The notes under the pieces are model-generated. The model was given only the letters and a program-made list of their open reading frames with translations, was not told where the DNA came from and ran no database searches. A stretch of 64,000 nt of DNA, taken from Hydractinia symbiolongicarpus (Eukaryota; Cnidaria; Hydrozoa; Anthoathecata; Hydractiniidae). Shown here piece by piece: positions 51,385 to 63,741 of the stretch. Location of the stretch: the NCBI RefSeq assembly GCF_029227915.1, contig NC_079877.1:1550001-1614000 (forward strand). Reading direction: 5' to 3'. Both the position numbers and the translations under genes were made by a program. Each line of letters opens with the position of its first letter. The stretch's first letter is position 1.

Positions 51385-54031
51385 TGTGGGACTAATCTTG
51401 GCCGTTAGCACGCGCTGAATAAATAAGAATAGTTTCAAAAACTACATTTCATTGAATTTCTAGCGGTATCAAACGTTTGAGTTACAACGGTTGCGTCACA
51501 TATTCGTACCAACATGTATTTAGCGATATTTTTTCGCTATTACTAGGCTACATCGCTTTGAACAGTGAAGCGATTGACTGTGGGACTTAATTGAACTGAT
51601 TTTGGACTGTGACCTTATAAGTGTGATAAGTGAGACAATTGGACTCCAAGACATAACATTCTTCTTAATTTGACATGATTGCCGAAACTCAGCGATTACA
51701 CTGGTCGCTGTGGTAGCGCTTCATTTAAAAATTTAGATAAATAAGTCATTCTTTACCGTGGGACGAATCCTAGCCGTTATCGCGCGCTGAAGAAATAGCG
51801 ACAGTTTCAAAAACTACATTTCATTGACTTTCTAACTGTATCAATCTGTTTCAGTTACAACGGTTGCGTGACATATTCCTTCCAACTTGTTTTTTGCCAT
51901 ATTTTTTGCATATTACAAGGTTGCATCGCTTTTAACAGTGAAACGATTGACTGTGGGACTTAATTGAACTGATTTAGGACTGTGACTTTATAAATGTTAT
52001 AAGTGAGACTATTGGACTCCAAGAATAAACATTCTTCTTAATTTGACATGATTGCTGGAATTCAGCGATTACACTGGGCGCTGTGCTAGCGCTTCATTTA
52101 AAAGTTTAGATAAATAACTCATTCTTTAATATGGGACATATCCTGGCCGTTAGCAAGCGCTGAATAAATAGGAACAGTTTCAAAAACTACATTTCATTGA
52201 CTTTTTACCTGTATCAAACGTTTGAGTTACAACGGTTGCGTCACATATTCGTACCAACATGTATTTAGCGATATTTTTTCGCTATTACTAGGCTACATCG
52301 CTTTTAACAGTGAAGCGATTGACTGTGGGACTTAATTGAACTGATTTTGGACTGTGACCTTATAAGTGTGATAAGTGAGACAATTGGACTCCAAGACGTA
52401 ACATTCTTCTTAATTTGACATGATTGCCGAAACTCAGCGATTACACTGGGCGCGTTGGTAGCGCTTCATTTAAAAATTTAGATAAATAAGTCATTCTTTA
52501 CCGTGGGACGAATCCTAGCCGTTATCGCGCGCTGAAGAAATAGCGACAGTTTCAAAAACTACATTTCATTGACTTTCTAACTGTATCAATCTGTTTAAGT
52601 TACAACAGCTGCGTGACATATTCCTTCCAACTTGTATTTTGCCATATTTTTCGCATATTACAAGGTTGCATCGCTTTTAACAGTGAAACGATTGACTGTG
52701 GGACTTAATTGAACTGATTTAGGACTGTGACTTTATAAATGTTATAAGTGAGACTATTGGACTCCAAGAATAAACATTCTTCTTAATTTGACATGATTGC
52801 CGGAACTCAGCGATTACACAGGGCGCTGTGGTAGCACTTCATTTAAAAATTTAGATAAATAAGTCATTCTTCACTGTGGGACCAATCCTGGCCGTTAGCA
52901 CGCGCTGAAAAAATAAAGAGATTCTCAAAAACTACATTTCATTGACTTCTTGCCGGTATCAATCCGTTTGAGTTAGAACGGTTGCGTCACATATTCGTGC
53001 CAACATGTATTTAGTGATATTTTTCGGATATTACTAAGTTATATCGCTTTTAACAGTGAAACGATTGACTCTGGGACTTAATTGATGTAACTTTGGACTG
53101 CGACCTTATAAATGTGATAAATGAGCCAATTGGACTCCAAGGAATAACATTCTTCTTAATTCGACATGATTGCTGGAATTCAGCGATTACACTAGGATCT
53201 GTGGTAGCGCTTTCTCTAAAAGTTTAGATAAATAAGTCTTTTTTTACTGTGGGACCAATCCTGGCCGTTAGCACGCGCTGAAGAAATAGAGACATTCTAA
53301 AAGACTAAATTTCATGGACTTCTTGGCGGTATCAATCCGATTGAGTTACTACGGTTGTGTCACATAGTCGTACCAACATGTATTTAGTGATATTTTTCTG
53401 ATATTACTAAGTTATATCACTTTTAACAGTGAAACGATTGCCTGTGGAACTCAATTGAATTAAGTTTGGCCTGTGACCTTATAAATGTGATAAGTGAGTC
53501 AACTGGATCCAAGAATTAATATTCTTCTTAATTTGACATGATTGCCGGAACTCAGCGATTACACCGGGCGCTGTGGTAGCACTTCATTTAAAAATTTAGA
53601 TAAATAAGTCATTCTTCACTGTGGGACCAATCCTGGCCGTTAGCACGCGCTGAATAAATAGGAATAGTTTCAAAAACTACATTTCAATGACTTTCTAGCG
53701 GTATAAATCCGTTTGAGTTACAAAGGTTGCGTTACATATTCGTACCAACATGTATTTAGGGATAGTGTTCGGATAATACTAGGTTGCATCGCTTTAAACA
53801 GTGAAACGTTTGACTGTGGGACTTAATTGAACTGATTGTGGACTTTGACCTTATAAATGTAATAAATAAGCCAGTTTGACTACAAGAAATAACGTTGTTT
53901 TTAATTTGACATAATTGCTGGAACTCAGCGATTACAGTGGGTGCTGTGGTAGCGCTTCATTAAAATATTCAGATAAATAAGTCATTTTTTACTGTGGGAC
54001 GAATCCTAGCCGTTATCGCGTGCTGAAGAAA
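51384..54031. repeat. Long-distance segmental duplication, right copy
   Basis: This is the partner of 35,110-37,757. It carries a few private changes, such as AATATGGGACATATCC near 52,129, TTTTTACCTG near 52,203 and CACAGGGCG near 52,817. It brings a piece of the trimer array into a region otherwise derived from 42-50 kb. Confidence 0.85.
52811..53680. repeat. 4-mer-spaced echo repeated at 54,302-55,171
   Basis: This stretch (GGGCGCTGTGGTAGCAC through GAATAAATAGGAATAG) recurs 1,491 bp downstream with almost no change: GACTAAATTTC here against GACTACATTTC there. The copies part where this one continues CAATGACTTTC and the other CATTGACTTTC. Confidence 0.8.
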
Positions 54032-55019
54032 TAGCGACAGTTTCAAAAACTACATTTCAATGACTTTCTAACGGTATCAGTCCGTTTGAGTTAAAACAGT
54101 TGCGTCACATATTCGTAATAACATGTATATAGCGATAGTGTTTGGATATTACTAGGCTGCATCGCTTTTAACAGTGAAACGTTTCACTGTGGGACTTTAT
54201 TGAACTGATTTTGGACTGTGACCTTATAAATGTGATAGATGAGCCAATTTGACTCCAAGGAATAACATTCTTCTTAAATCGACATGATTGCTGGATTTCA
54301 GCGATTACACCGGGCGCTGTGGTAGCACTTCATTTAAAAATTTAGATAAATAAGTCATTCTTCACTGTGGGACCAATCCTGGCCGTTAGCACGCGCTGAA
54401 AAAATAAAGAGATTCTCAAAAACTACATTTCATTGACTTCTTGCCGGTATCAATCCGTTTGAGTTAGAACGGTTGCGTCACATATTCGTGCCAACATGTA
54501 TTTAGTGATATTTTTCGGATATTACTAAGTTATATCGCTTTTAACAGTGAAACGATTGACTCTGGGACTTAATTGATGTAACTTTGGACTGCGACCTTAT
54601 AAATGTGATAAATGAGCCAATTGGACTCCAAGGAATAACATTCTTCTTAATTCGACATGATTGCTGGAATTCAGCGATTACACTAGGATCTGTGGTAGCG
54701 CTTTCTCTAAAAGTTTAGATAAATAAGTCTTTTTTTACTGTGGGACCAATCCTGGCCGTTAGCACGCGCTGAAGAAATAGAGACATTCTAAAAGACTACA
54801 TTTCATGGACTTCTTGGCGGTATCAATCCGATTGAGTTACTACGGTTGTGTCACATAGTCGTACCAACATGTATTTAGTGATATTTTTCTGATATTACTA
54901 AGTTATATCACTTTTAACAGTGAAACGATTGCCTGTGGAACTCAATTGAATTAAGTTTGGCCTGTGACCTTATAAATGTGATAAGTGAGTCAACTGGATC
55001 CAAGAATTAATATTCTTCT

Positions 55020-56080
55020 TAATTTGACATGATTGCCGGAACTCAGCGATTACACCGGGCGCTGTGGTAGCACTTCATTTAAAAATTTAGATAAATAAGT
55101 CATTCTTCACTGTGGGACCAATCCTGGCCGTTAGCACGCGCTGAATAAATAGGAATAGTTTCAAAAACTACATTTCATTGACTTTCTAGCGGTATCAATC
55201 CGTTTGAGTTACAACGGTTGGGTCACATATTCGTACCAACATGTATTTAGCGATATTTTTTCGCTATTACTAGGCTACATTGCTTTTAACAGTGAAGCGA
55301 TTGACTGTGGGACTTAATTGAACTGATTTTGGACTGTGACCTAATAAGTGTATTAAGTGAGACAATTGGACTCCAAGAAGTAACATTCTTCTTAATTTAC
55401 AATGATTGCCGAAACTCAGCGATTACACTGGGCGCTGTGGTAGCGCTTCATTTAAAAATTAAGAGAAGAAAGTCATTTTTTACTTTGGGACCAATCTTGG
55501 CCGTTAGCGCGCGCTGAAAAAATAGCGAGAGCATCAAAAAATACATTTCATTAAACTTCTAACAGTGTCAGTCCGTTTGAGTTACAACTGTTGGGTCACA
55601 TATTCGTACTAACATGTATTTAGCGTTATTTTCTCATATTACTAGTTTGCATCGTTTTAACAGTGAAACGATTGACTGTGGGACTTAATGAAATAACTTT
55701 GGACTGTAACCTGATAAATGTGACAAATGAGACAATTGGACCCCAAGAAATAACATTCTTCTTAATTTGACGTGATTGTTGGAACTCAGCGATTACACTG
55801 GGCGCTGTGCTAGCGCTTCATTTAAAAGTTTAGATAAATAAGTCATTCTTTACTGTGGGACCAATCCTGGCCGTTAGCACTCGCTGAATAAATAGGAACA
55901 GTTTCCAAAACTACATTTCATTGAATTCCTAGCAGTATAAATCCGTTTGAGTTACAACGGTTGCGTTACATATTCGTACCAACATGTATTTAGCGATAGT
56001 GTTTGGATAATACTAGGTTGCATCGCTTTTAACAGTGAAACGTTTGACTGTGGGATTTAATTGAACTGATTGTGGACTTT
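55020..56080. repeat. Copy of the 43.96-45.0 kb segment
   Basis: This matches about 43,955-45,015 at an offset of 11,065 bp, including the CCTAATAAGTGTATTAAG monomer. Private changes are CGCTGAAAAAATAGCG near 55,513, TACTAGTTTGC near 55,643, GTGACAAATG near 55,721 and AGCAGTATAAATCC near 55,932. The 62-codon frame at 55,329-55,517 is again repeat sequence. Confidence 0.8.
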
Positions 56081-56713
56081 GACCTTATAAATGTGATAAA
56101 TAAGCCAGTTTGACTACAAGAAATAACGTTGTTTTTAATTTGACATGATTGCTGGAACTCAGCGGTTACAGTGGGCGCTGTGGTAGCGCTTTTTTAAAAA
56201 ATGAAGATAAATAAGTCATTTTTTACTGTGGGACCAATTCTGGCCGTTAGTTCGCGCTGAAGAAATAGGGACAGTTTCAAAAACTACATTTCATTGATTT
56301 TCTATCGGTGTCCATCCGTTTGAGTTACAACGGTTGCGTCACATATTCGCACCAACATGTATTTAGCGATAGTGTTTCGATAATACTAGGTTGCATCGCT
56401 TTTAACAGTGAAACGTTTGACTGTGGGATTTAATTGAACTGATTGTGGACTTTGACCTTATAAATGTGATAAATAAGCCAGTTTGACTACAAGAAATAAC
56501 GTTGTTTTTAATTTGACATGATTGCTGGAACTCAGCGGTTACAGTGGGCGCTGTGGTAGCGCTTTTTTAAAAAATGAAGATAAATAAGTCATTTTTTACT
56601 GTGGGACCAATTCTGGCCGTTAGTTCGCGCTGAAGAAATAGGGACAGTTTCAAAAACTACATTTCATTGATTTTCTATCGGTGTCCATCCGTTTGAGTTA
56701 CAACGGTTGCGTC
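55970..56713. repeat. Adjacent single-monomer duplication
   Basis: One monomer (GATAGTGTTTGGATAATAC through CAGCGGTTACAGTGGGCG and GTGTCCATCCG) is followed at a 373-bp spacing by a near-identical copy with GATAGTGTTTCGATAATAC. The TTGACATGATTGCTGG start of each lies at 56,140 and 56,513. This is the minimal unequal-exchange product. In the related 42-kb block the monomer is single. Confidence 0.85.
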
Positions 56714-57195
56714 ACATATTCATACCAACATGTATTTAGTGATTTTTTCCGATATTACTAAGTTACATCGCTTTTAACAATGAAATGATTGACTGTGGAG
56801 CTTAATTGAACTAGCTTTGGCCTGTGACCTTATTAATGGGATAAGTTAGCCAACTGGACTCCAAGAAATAACATTCTTCTTATTTTGACATGATTGCTGG
56901 AACTCAGCGATTACACTGGGCGCTGTGGTAGCGCTTCATTTAAAAATTTAGATAAATAAGTCATTCTTTACTGTGGGAGCAATCGTAGCCGTTGTCGGGA
57001 GCTGAAAAAATAGCGACAGTTTCAAAAACTACATTTCAATGACGTTCTAACGGTGTCAGTCCGTTTGAGTTACAACGGTTGGGACACATATTTGTACCAA
57101 CATGTATTTAGCGATATTTTTCTCATATTACTAGTTAGCATCGCTTTTAACAGTGAAACCATTGACTGCGGGACTTAATTGAACTGATTTTGGAC
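56713..57195. repeat. Segment matching 42.7-43.2 kb
   Basis: It continues the series found at 42,670-43,150 (GTTACATCGCTTTTAACAATG, GTGGGAGCAATCGTAGCCG, TTGGGACACATATTTG), with GTTGTCGGGAGC near 56,992 in place of GTTGTCGCGAGC. It runs into the 57,195-58,879 copy. Confidence 0.75.
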
Positions 57196-58879
57196 TGCGA
57201 CCTTATAAATGTTATAAGTGAGAAAATTGGACTCTAAGAAATGACATTCTTCTTAATTTTACATGATTGCTGGAACTCAGCGATTACACTGGGCGCTGTG
57301 GTTGCGCTTTATTTAAAAATTAAGATAAATAAGTCATTTTTTACTGTGGGACGAATCCTAGTCGTTAGTTCGCGCTGAAGAAATAGAGACAGTTTCAAAA
57401 ACTACATTTCATTAAATTTCTAACAGTTTTAATCCTTTGAGTTGCAATGGTTGCGTCACATATTCGCACCAACATGTATTTAGTGATTTTCTTCCGTTAT
57501 TACTAAGTTGTATCGCTTTCAACAGTGAAACGATTGACTGTGGGACTTAATTGAACTGATTTTGGACTTTGACCTTATTAATGTGATAAATGAGCAATTT
57601 TGACTACAAGAAATAACATTCTTCTTAATTTGACATGATTGCTGGAACTCAGCGATTACACTGGGCCCTGTGGTAGCGCTTTATTTAAAAATTAAGATAA
57701 ATAAGTCATTTTTTACTGTGGGACCAATCCTAGCCGTTAGCGCGCGCTGAAGGAATAGAGGCATTCTCAAAAACTACATTTAATTGGTTTTTTGGCGGTA
57801 TCAATCCGTTTGAGTTACAACGGTTGCGTCACATATTCGAAAAACATGTATTTAATGACATTTCTCCGATATTACTAAGTTATATCGCTTTTAACAATGA
57901 AATGATTGACTGTGGAGCTTCATTGAGCTAGCTTTGGCCTGTGACCTTATAAATGTGATAAGTGGGCCAACTGGACTCCAAGAAATAACATTCTTCTTAT
58001 TTTGATATGATTGTTTTAACTCAGCGATTACACTTGGCGCAGTGGAAGCGCTTTGTTTAAAAACTTAGATAAATAAGTCATTTTTTACTGTGGGACCAAT
58101 CCTAGCCGTTATTGCGCGCTGAAAAATTGCGAAAGTTTCAAAAACTACATTTCAATGACGTTCTACCTGTATCAGTCCGTTTGAGTTACAACGGTTGCGT
58201 CACATATTCGTACCAACATGTATTTAGCGATATTTTTCTCATATTACTAGTTTGCATCGCTTTTAACAGTGAAACGATTGACTGTGGGAATTAATTGAAC
58301 TGATTTTGGACTGTGACCTTATAAATGTTATAAGTGAGAAAATTGGACTCTAAGAAATGACATTCTTCTTAATTTGACATGATTGTAGGAACTCAGCGAT
58401 TACACTGGACCCTGTGGTAGTGATTCATTTAAAAAATTAGATAAATAAGTCAATTTTACTGTGGGACCAATCCTAGCCGTTAGCGCGCGCTGAAGATATG
58501 GAGACAGCTTCGAAAACTCCATTTCATTGACTTTCTAACGGTGTCAATCCGTTTGAGTTACAACGGTTGCGTCACATATTCGTACCAACAAGTATTTAGT
58601 GATTTTTTTCCGGTATTACTAAGTTGTATCGCTTTCAACAGTGAAACGATTGACTGTGGGACTTAATTGAACTGATTTTGGACTTCGACCTTATAAATGT
58701 GATAAATGAGCGATTTTGACTACAAGAAATAACATTCTTCTTAATTTGACAAGATTGCTGGAACTCAGCGATTACACTGGGCGCTGTGGTAGCGTTTTAT
58801 TTAAAAATTAAGAAAATAAGTTATTTTTTAGTGTGGGACCAATCCTAGCCGTTATCGCGCATTGAAAACATTCTTCTTA
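57195..58879. repeat. Segmental duplication of ~1.7 kb, right copy
   Basis: This is the partner of 48,731-50,415. It has TTCGAAAAACATG near 57,837 where the left copy has TTCGTACAACATG, and a shorter A-run at 58,430. Confidence 0.88.
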
Positions 58880-58881
58880 AT
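58746..58881. repeat. Single truncated monomer (136 bp)
   Basis: This has the same internal deletion as the two units at 50,282-50,552, but only one copy is present. It is followed by a full-length relative (start 58,882) that keeps the deleted part after CATTGAAAAAACAG. That neighbour shows the probable undeleted parent form and supports an origin by deletion rather than by insertion. Confidence 0.9.
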
Positions 58882-59252
58882 TTGACAAGATTGCTGGAAC
58901 TCAGCGATTACACTGGGCGCTGTGGTAGCGTTTTATTTAAAAATTAAGAAAATAAGTTATTTTTTAGTGTGGGACCAATCCTAGCCGTTATCGCGCATTG
59001 AAAAAACAGACACAGTTTCAAAAACTAAATTTTATTGACTTTCTAACGGTGTCAATCCGGTGGAGTTACAACGGTTGCGTCACATATTCGCACCAACATG
59101 TATTTAGTGATTTTCTTCCGATATTACTAAGTTGTGTTTTTTTTTAACAGTGAAACGATTGACTGTGGGAGTTAATTGAATGATTCTGGACTGTGACCTT
59201 ACAAATGTGATGAAGAAGCTAATTGGTCTCCAAGGAATAACATTCTTCGTAA

Positions 59253-59602
59253 TTTGACATGATTGCTGGAATTCAGCGATTACATTAAGCTCTGTGGTAG
59301 CGCTTTATTTAAAAACTTAGATAAATAAGTTTTTTCTTACTGGGGGACCAATCCTGGCCATTAGCACGTGCTGAATAAATAGGAACAGTTCCAAAGGCTA
59401 TATTTCATTGACTTACTAACGGTATAAATCCGTTTGAGTTACAGCGGTTTTATTTAGCGATAGTATTCGGATATTACTAGGTTGCATCGCTTTTAACAGT
59501 GAAACGTTTGACTGTGGGACTTAATTGAACTGATTTTAGTCTTTGACCTTATAATTGTGATAAATGAGCCAGTTTGACTACAACAAATAACATTCTTCTT
59601 AA
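59253..59602. repeat. 350-bp monomer with an internal deletion
   Basis: The monomer is about 22 bp short. Where others read CGGTTGCGTCACATATTCG followed by TACCAACATGTATTTAG, this one reads CAGCGGTTTTATTTAGCG. The GCGTCAC word and the ACATGT palindrome are lost. I found no second copy, so the deletion appears private. Confidence 0.8.
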
Positions 59603-59990
59603 TTTGACATGATTGCTGGAACTCAGCGATTACGCTGGGCGCTGTGGTAGCGCTTTATTAAAAATTAAGACAAATAAGTCATTTTTTACTGTGGGACTAG
59701 TCCTAGCCGTTAGTTCGGCCTGAAGAAATAGAGATAGTTTCAAAAACAACATTTCATTGATTTTCTAACGGTGTCCATCCGTTTGAGTTACAACATTGTC
59801 GTCACATATTCGTACCAACATGTATTTATTGATTTTTTTCCGATATTACTAAGTTGTATTGCTTTTAACAGTGAAACGATTGACTGTGGGACTTAATTGA
59901 ACTGATTCTGGACTGTAACCTTATGAATGCAATAAATGAGCCAATTCTACTCCAAGAATAACATTCTTCTTAATTCGACCTGATTGCTGG
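59603..59990. repeat. Monomer paired with the one at 50,553
   Basis: It shares ATTACGCTGGGCG, GACAAATAAGTC, GTTCGGCCTGAAG and CAACATTGTCGTC with 50,553-50,830. The match ends in the following GATTGACTGTGG (here) versus GATTGCCTGTGG (there). This monomer has CATGTATTTATTG where the other has CATGTATTTAGTG. Confidence 0.75.
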
Positions 59991-61852
59991 AATTCAGCGA
60001 ATACACTAGGCTCTGTGGTATCGCTTTATTTAAAAATTAAGAAAAAAAGTTATTTTTAAGTGTGGGACCAATCCTAGCCGTTATCGCGCATTGAAGAAAT
60101 AGAGAGAGTTTCAAAAACTACATTTCATTGACTTTTAAACGGTGTCAATCCGGTGGAGTTACAACGGTTGCGTCACAAATTCGCACCAACATGTATTTAA
60201 TGATTTTCTTCCGATATTACTAAGTCATATCGCTTTTAACAATGAAATGATTGACTGTGGAGCTTAATTGAGCTAGCTTTGGCCTGTGACCTTATAAATG
60301 TGATAAGCGAGCCAACTGCACTCCAAGAAAAAACATTCTTCTTATTTTGACATGATTGTTGGAACTCAGCGATTACACTTGGCGCAGTGGAAGCGCTTCA
60401 TTTAAAAACTTAGATAAATAAGTCATTTTTTACTGTGGGACCAATCCTAGCCGTTATCGCGCGCTGAAAAATTGCGACAGTTTCGAAAACTACATTTCAA
60501 TGACGTTCTAACTGTATCAGTCCGTTTGAGTTACAACGGTTGCGTCACATATTCGTACCAACATGTATCTAGTGATTTTCTTCCGATATTACTAAGTCGT
60601 ATTGGTTTTAACAGTGAAACGATTGACTGTGGGAATTAATTCAACTAACTTTGGACTGTGACCTGATAAATGTGATAAATGAGACAATTGGACTCCAAGA
60701 AATAACATTCTTCTTAATTTGACGTGAATGCCGGAACTTAGCGATTACATTGGGCGCTGTGGTGGCGCTTCATTTAAAAATTTAGATAAATAAGTCATTC
60801 TTTACTGTGGGACCAATCGTAGCCGTTGTCGCGCGCTCAAAAAAATAGCGACAGTTTCAAAAACTACATTTCAATGACGTTCTAACGGTGTCAGTCCGTT
60901 TGAGTTACAACGGTTGGGTCACATATTTGTACCAACATGTATTTAGCGATATTTTTCTCATATTACTAGTTTGCATCGCTTTTAACAGTGAAACGATTGA
61001 CTGTGGGACTTAATTGAACTGATTTTGGACTGTGACCTTATAAATGTTATAAGTGAGCTAATTGGACTCTAAGAAATGACACTCTTCTTAATTTGACATG
61101 ATTGTAGGAACTCAGCGATTACACTGGACCCTGTGGTAGTGATTCATTTAAAAATTTAGATAAATAAGTCAATTTTACTGTGGGACCAATCCTAGCCTTT
61201 GGCGCGCGCTGAAGATATAGAGACAGCTTCGAAAATTCCATTTCATTGACTTTCTAACGGTGTCAATCCGTTTGAGTTACAACGGTTGCGTCACACATTC
61301 GTACCAACATGTATTTAGTGATTTTTTTCCGATATTACTAAGTTGTATCGCTTTCAACAGTAAAGCGATAGACTGTGGGACTTAATTGAACTGATTTTGG
61401 ACTTTGACCTTATAAATGTGATAAATGAGCAATTTTGACTACAAGAAATAACATTCTTCTTAATTTGACATGATTGCTGGAACTCAGCGATTACACTGGG
61501 CGCTGTGGTAGCGCTTTATTTAAAAATTAAGATAAATAAGTCATTTTTAACTGTGGGACCAATCCTAGCCGTTATCGCGCATTGAAAAAATAGACACAGT
61601 TTCAAAAAATAAATTTTATTGACTTTCTAACGGTGTCAATCCGGTGGAGTTACAACGGTTGCGTCACATATTCGCACCAACATGTATTTAGTGATTTTTT
61701 TCCGGTATTACTAAGTTGTATCGCTTTCAACAGTGAAACGATTGACTGTGGGACTTAATTGAACTGATTTTGAACTTCGACCTTATAAATGTGATAATTG
61801 AGCGATTTTGACTACAAGAAATAACATTCTTTTTAATTTGACAAGATTGCTG
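59990..61852. repeat. 5-mer higher-order repeat near the right end, copy 1
   Basis: The unit repeats at an offset of 1,863 bp. Shared markers are GAAAAAAAGTTATTTTTAAG (60,041 and 61,904), TCCGGTGGAGTTAC, GGCGCAGTGGAAGCG/GGCGCAGTAGAAGCG, GTCGTATTGG/TTGTATTGG and CTGGACCCTGTGG. Divergence between the copies is visibly higher than in the 9-mer and 10-mer blocks, so this duplication is older or less homogenised. Confidence 0.75.
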
Positions 61853-63350
61853 GAACTCAGCGATTACACTGGGTGCTGTGGTATCGCTTTATTTAAAAAT
61901 TAAGAAAAAAAGTTATTTTTAAGTGTGGGACCAATCCTAGCCGTTATCGCGCATTGAAGAAATAGAGAGAGTTTCAAAAACTACATTTCATTGACTTTCT
62001 AACGGTTTCAATCCGGTGGAGTTACAACGGTTGCGTCACAAGTTCGCACCAACATGTATTTAATGATTTTCTTCCGATATTACTAAGTTATATCGCTTTT
62101 AACAATGAAATGATTGACTGTGGAGCTTAATTGAGCTAGCTTTGGGCTGTGACCTTATAAATGTGATAAGTGAGCCAACTGCACTCCAAGAAAAAACATT
62201 CTTCTTATTTTGACATGATTGTTGGAACTCAGCGATTACACTTGGCGCAGTAGAAGCGCTTCATTAAAAAACTTAGATAAATAAGTCATTTTTTACTGTG
62301 GGACCAATCCTAGCCGTTATAGCGCGCTGAAAAATTGCGACAGTTTCAAAAACTACATTTCAATGACGTTCTAACTGTATCAGTCCGTTTGAGTTACAAC
62401 GGTTGCGTCACATATTCGTACCAACATGTATCTAGTGATTTTCTTCCGATATTACTAAATTGTATTGGTTTTAACAGTGAAACGATTGACTGGGGGAATT
62501 AATTCAACTAACTTTGGACTGTGACCTGATAAATGTGATAAATGAGACAATTGGACTCCAAGAAATAACATTCTTCTTAATTTGACATGATTGCTGGAAC
62601 TCAGCGATTACACTGGGCGCTGTGGTAGCGTTTCATTTAAAAAGTTAGATAAATAAGTCATTCTTTACTGTGGGACCAATCGTAGCCGTTGTGGCGCGCT
62701 CAAAAAATAGCGACAGTTTCAAAAACTACATTTGAATGACGTTCTAACGGTGTCAGTCCGTTTGAGTTACAACGGTTGGGTCACATATTTGTACCAACAT
62801 GTATTTAGCGATATTTTTCTCATATTACTAGTTTGAATCGCTTTTAACAGTGAAACGATTGACTGTGGGACTTAATTAAACTGATTTTGGACTGTCACCT
62901 TATAAATGTTATAAGTGAGAAAATTGGACTCTAAGTAATGACATTCTTCTTAATTTGACATGATTGTAGGAACTCAGCGATTACACTGGACCCTGTGGTA
63001 GCGATTCATTTAAAAATTTAGATAAATAAGTCAATTTTACTGTAGGACCAATCCTAGCCGTTAGCGCGCGCTGAAGATATAGAGACAGTTTCGAAAACTC
63101 CATTTCATTGACTTTCTAACGGTGTAAATCCGTTTGAGTTACAACGGTTGCGTCACACATTCGTACCAACATGTATTTAGCGATTTTTTTCCGATGTTAC
63201 TAAGTTGTATCGCTTTCAACAGTAAAACTATTGACTGTGGGACTTAATTGAACTGATTTTGGACATTGACCTTATAAATGTGATAAGTGAGCCATTTTGA
63301 CTACAAGAAAAAACATTCTTCTTAATTTTACATGATTGCTGGAACTCAGT
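61853..63350. repeat. 5-mer higher-order repeat near the right end, copy 2 (partial)
   Basis: This is the second copy of the 1,863-bp unit. It matches through about 63,250 and then merges into the adjacent single-monomer duplication. Private changes include GTTGTGGCGCGC near 62,687 and TGGGGGAATTAATTC near 62,491. Confidence 0.7.
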
Positions 63351-63741
63351 GATTACACTGGTTGCTGTGGTAGCGATTCATTTAAAAATTTAGATAAATA
63401 AGTCAATTTTACTGTGGGACCAATCCTAGCCGTTAGCACGCGCTGAAGATATAGAGACAGTTTCGAAAACTCCATTTCATTGACTTTCTAACGGTGTCAA
63501 TCCGTTTGAGTTACAACGGTTGCGTCACACATTCGTACCAACATGTATTTAGCGATTTTTTTCCGATATTACTAAGTTGTATCGCTTTCAACAGTAAAAC
63601 GATTGACTGTGGGACTTAATTGAACTGATTTTGGACATTGACCTTATAAATGTGATAAGTGAGTCATTTTGACTACAAGAAAAAACATTCTTCTTAATTT
63701 TACATGATTGCTGGAACTCAGCGATTACACTGGTTGCTGTG
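62998..63741. repeat. Adjacent single-monomer duplication at the right end
   Basis: Two consecutive monomers (about 62,998-63,369 and 63,370-63,741) share GATTCATTTAAAAATTTAG, AAGTCAATTTTACTG, GAAGATATAGAGAC, TTCGAAAACTCC and GGACATTGACC at a 372-bp offset, with few differences. After 63,741 the sequence changes to the GGTTGCGCTTTATTT subtype and runs to the window end as ordinary monomer sequence. Confidence 0.75.
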
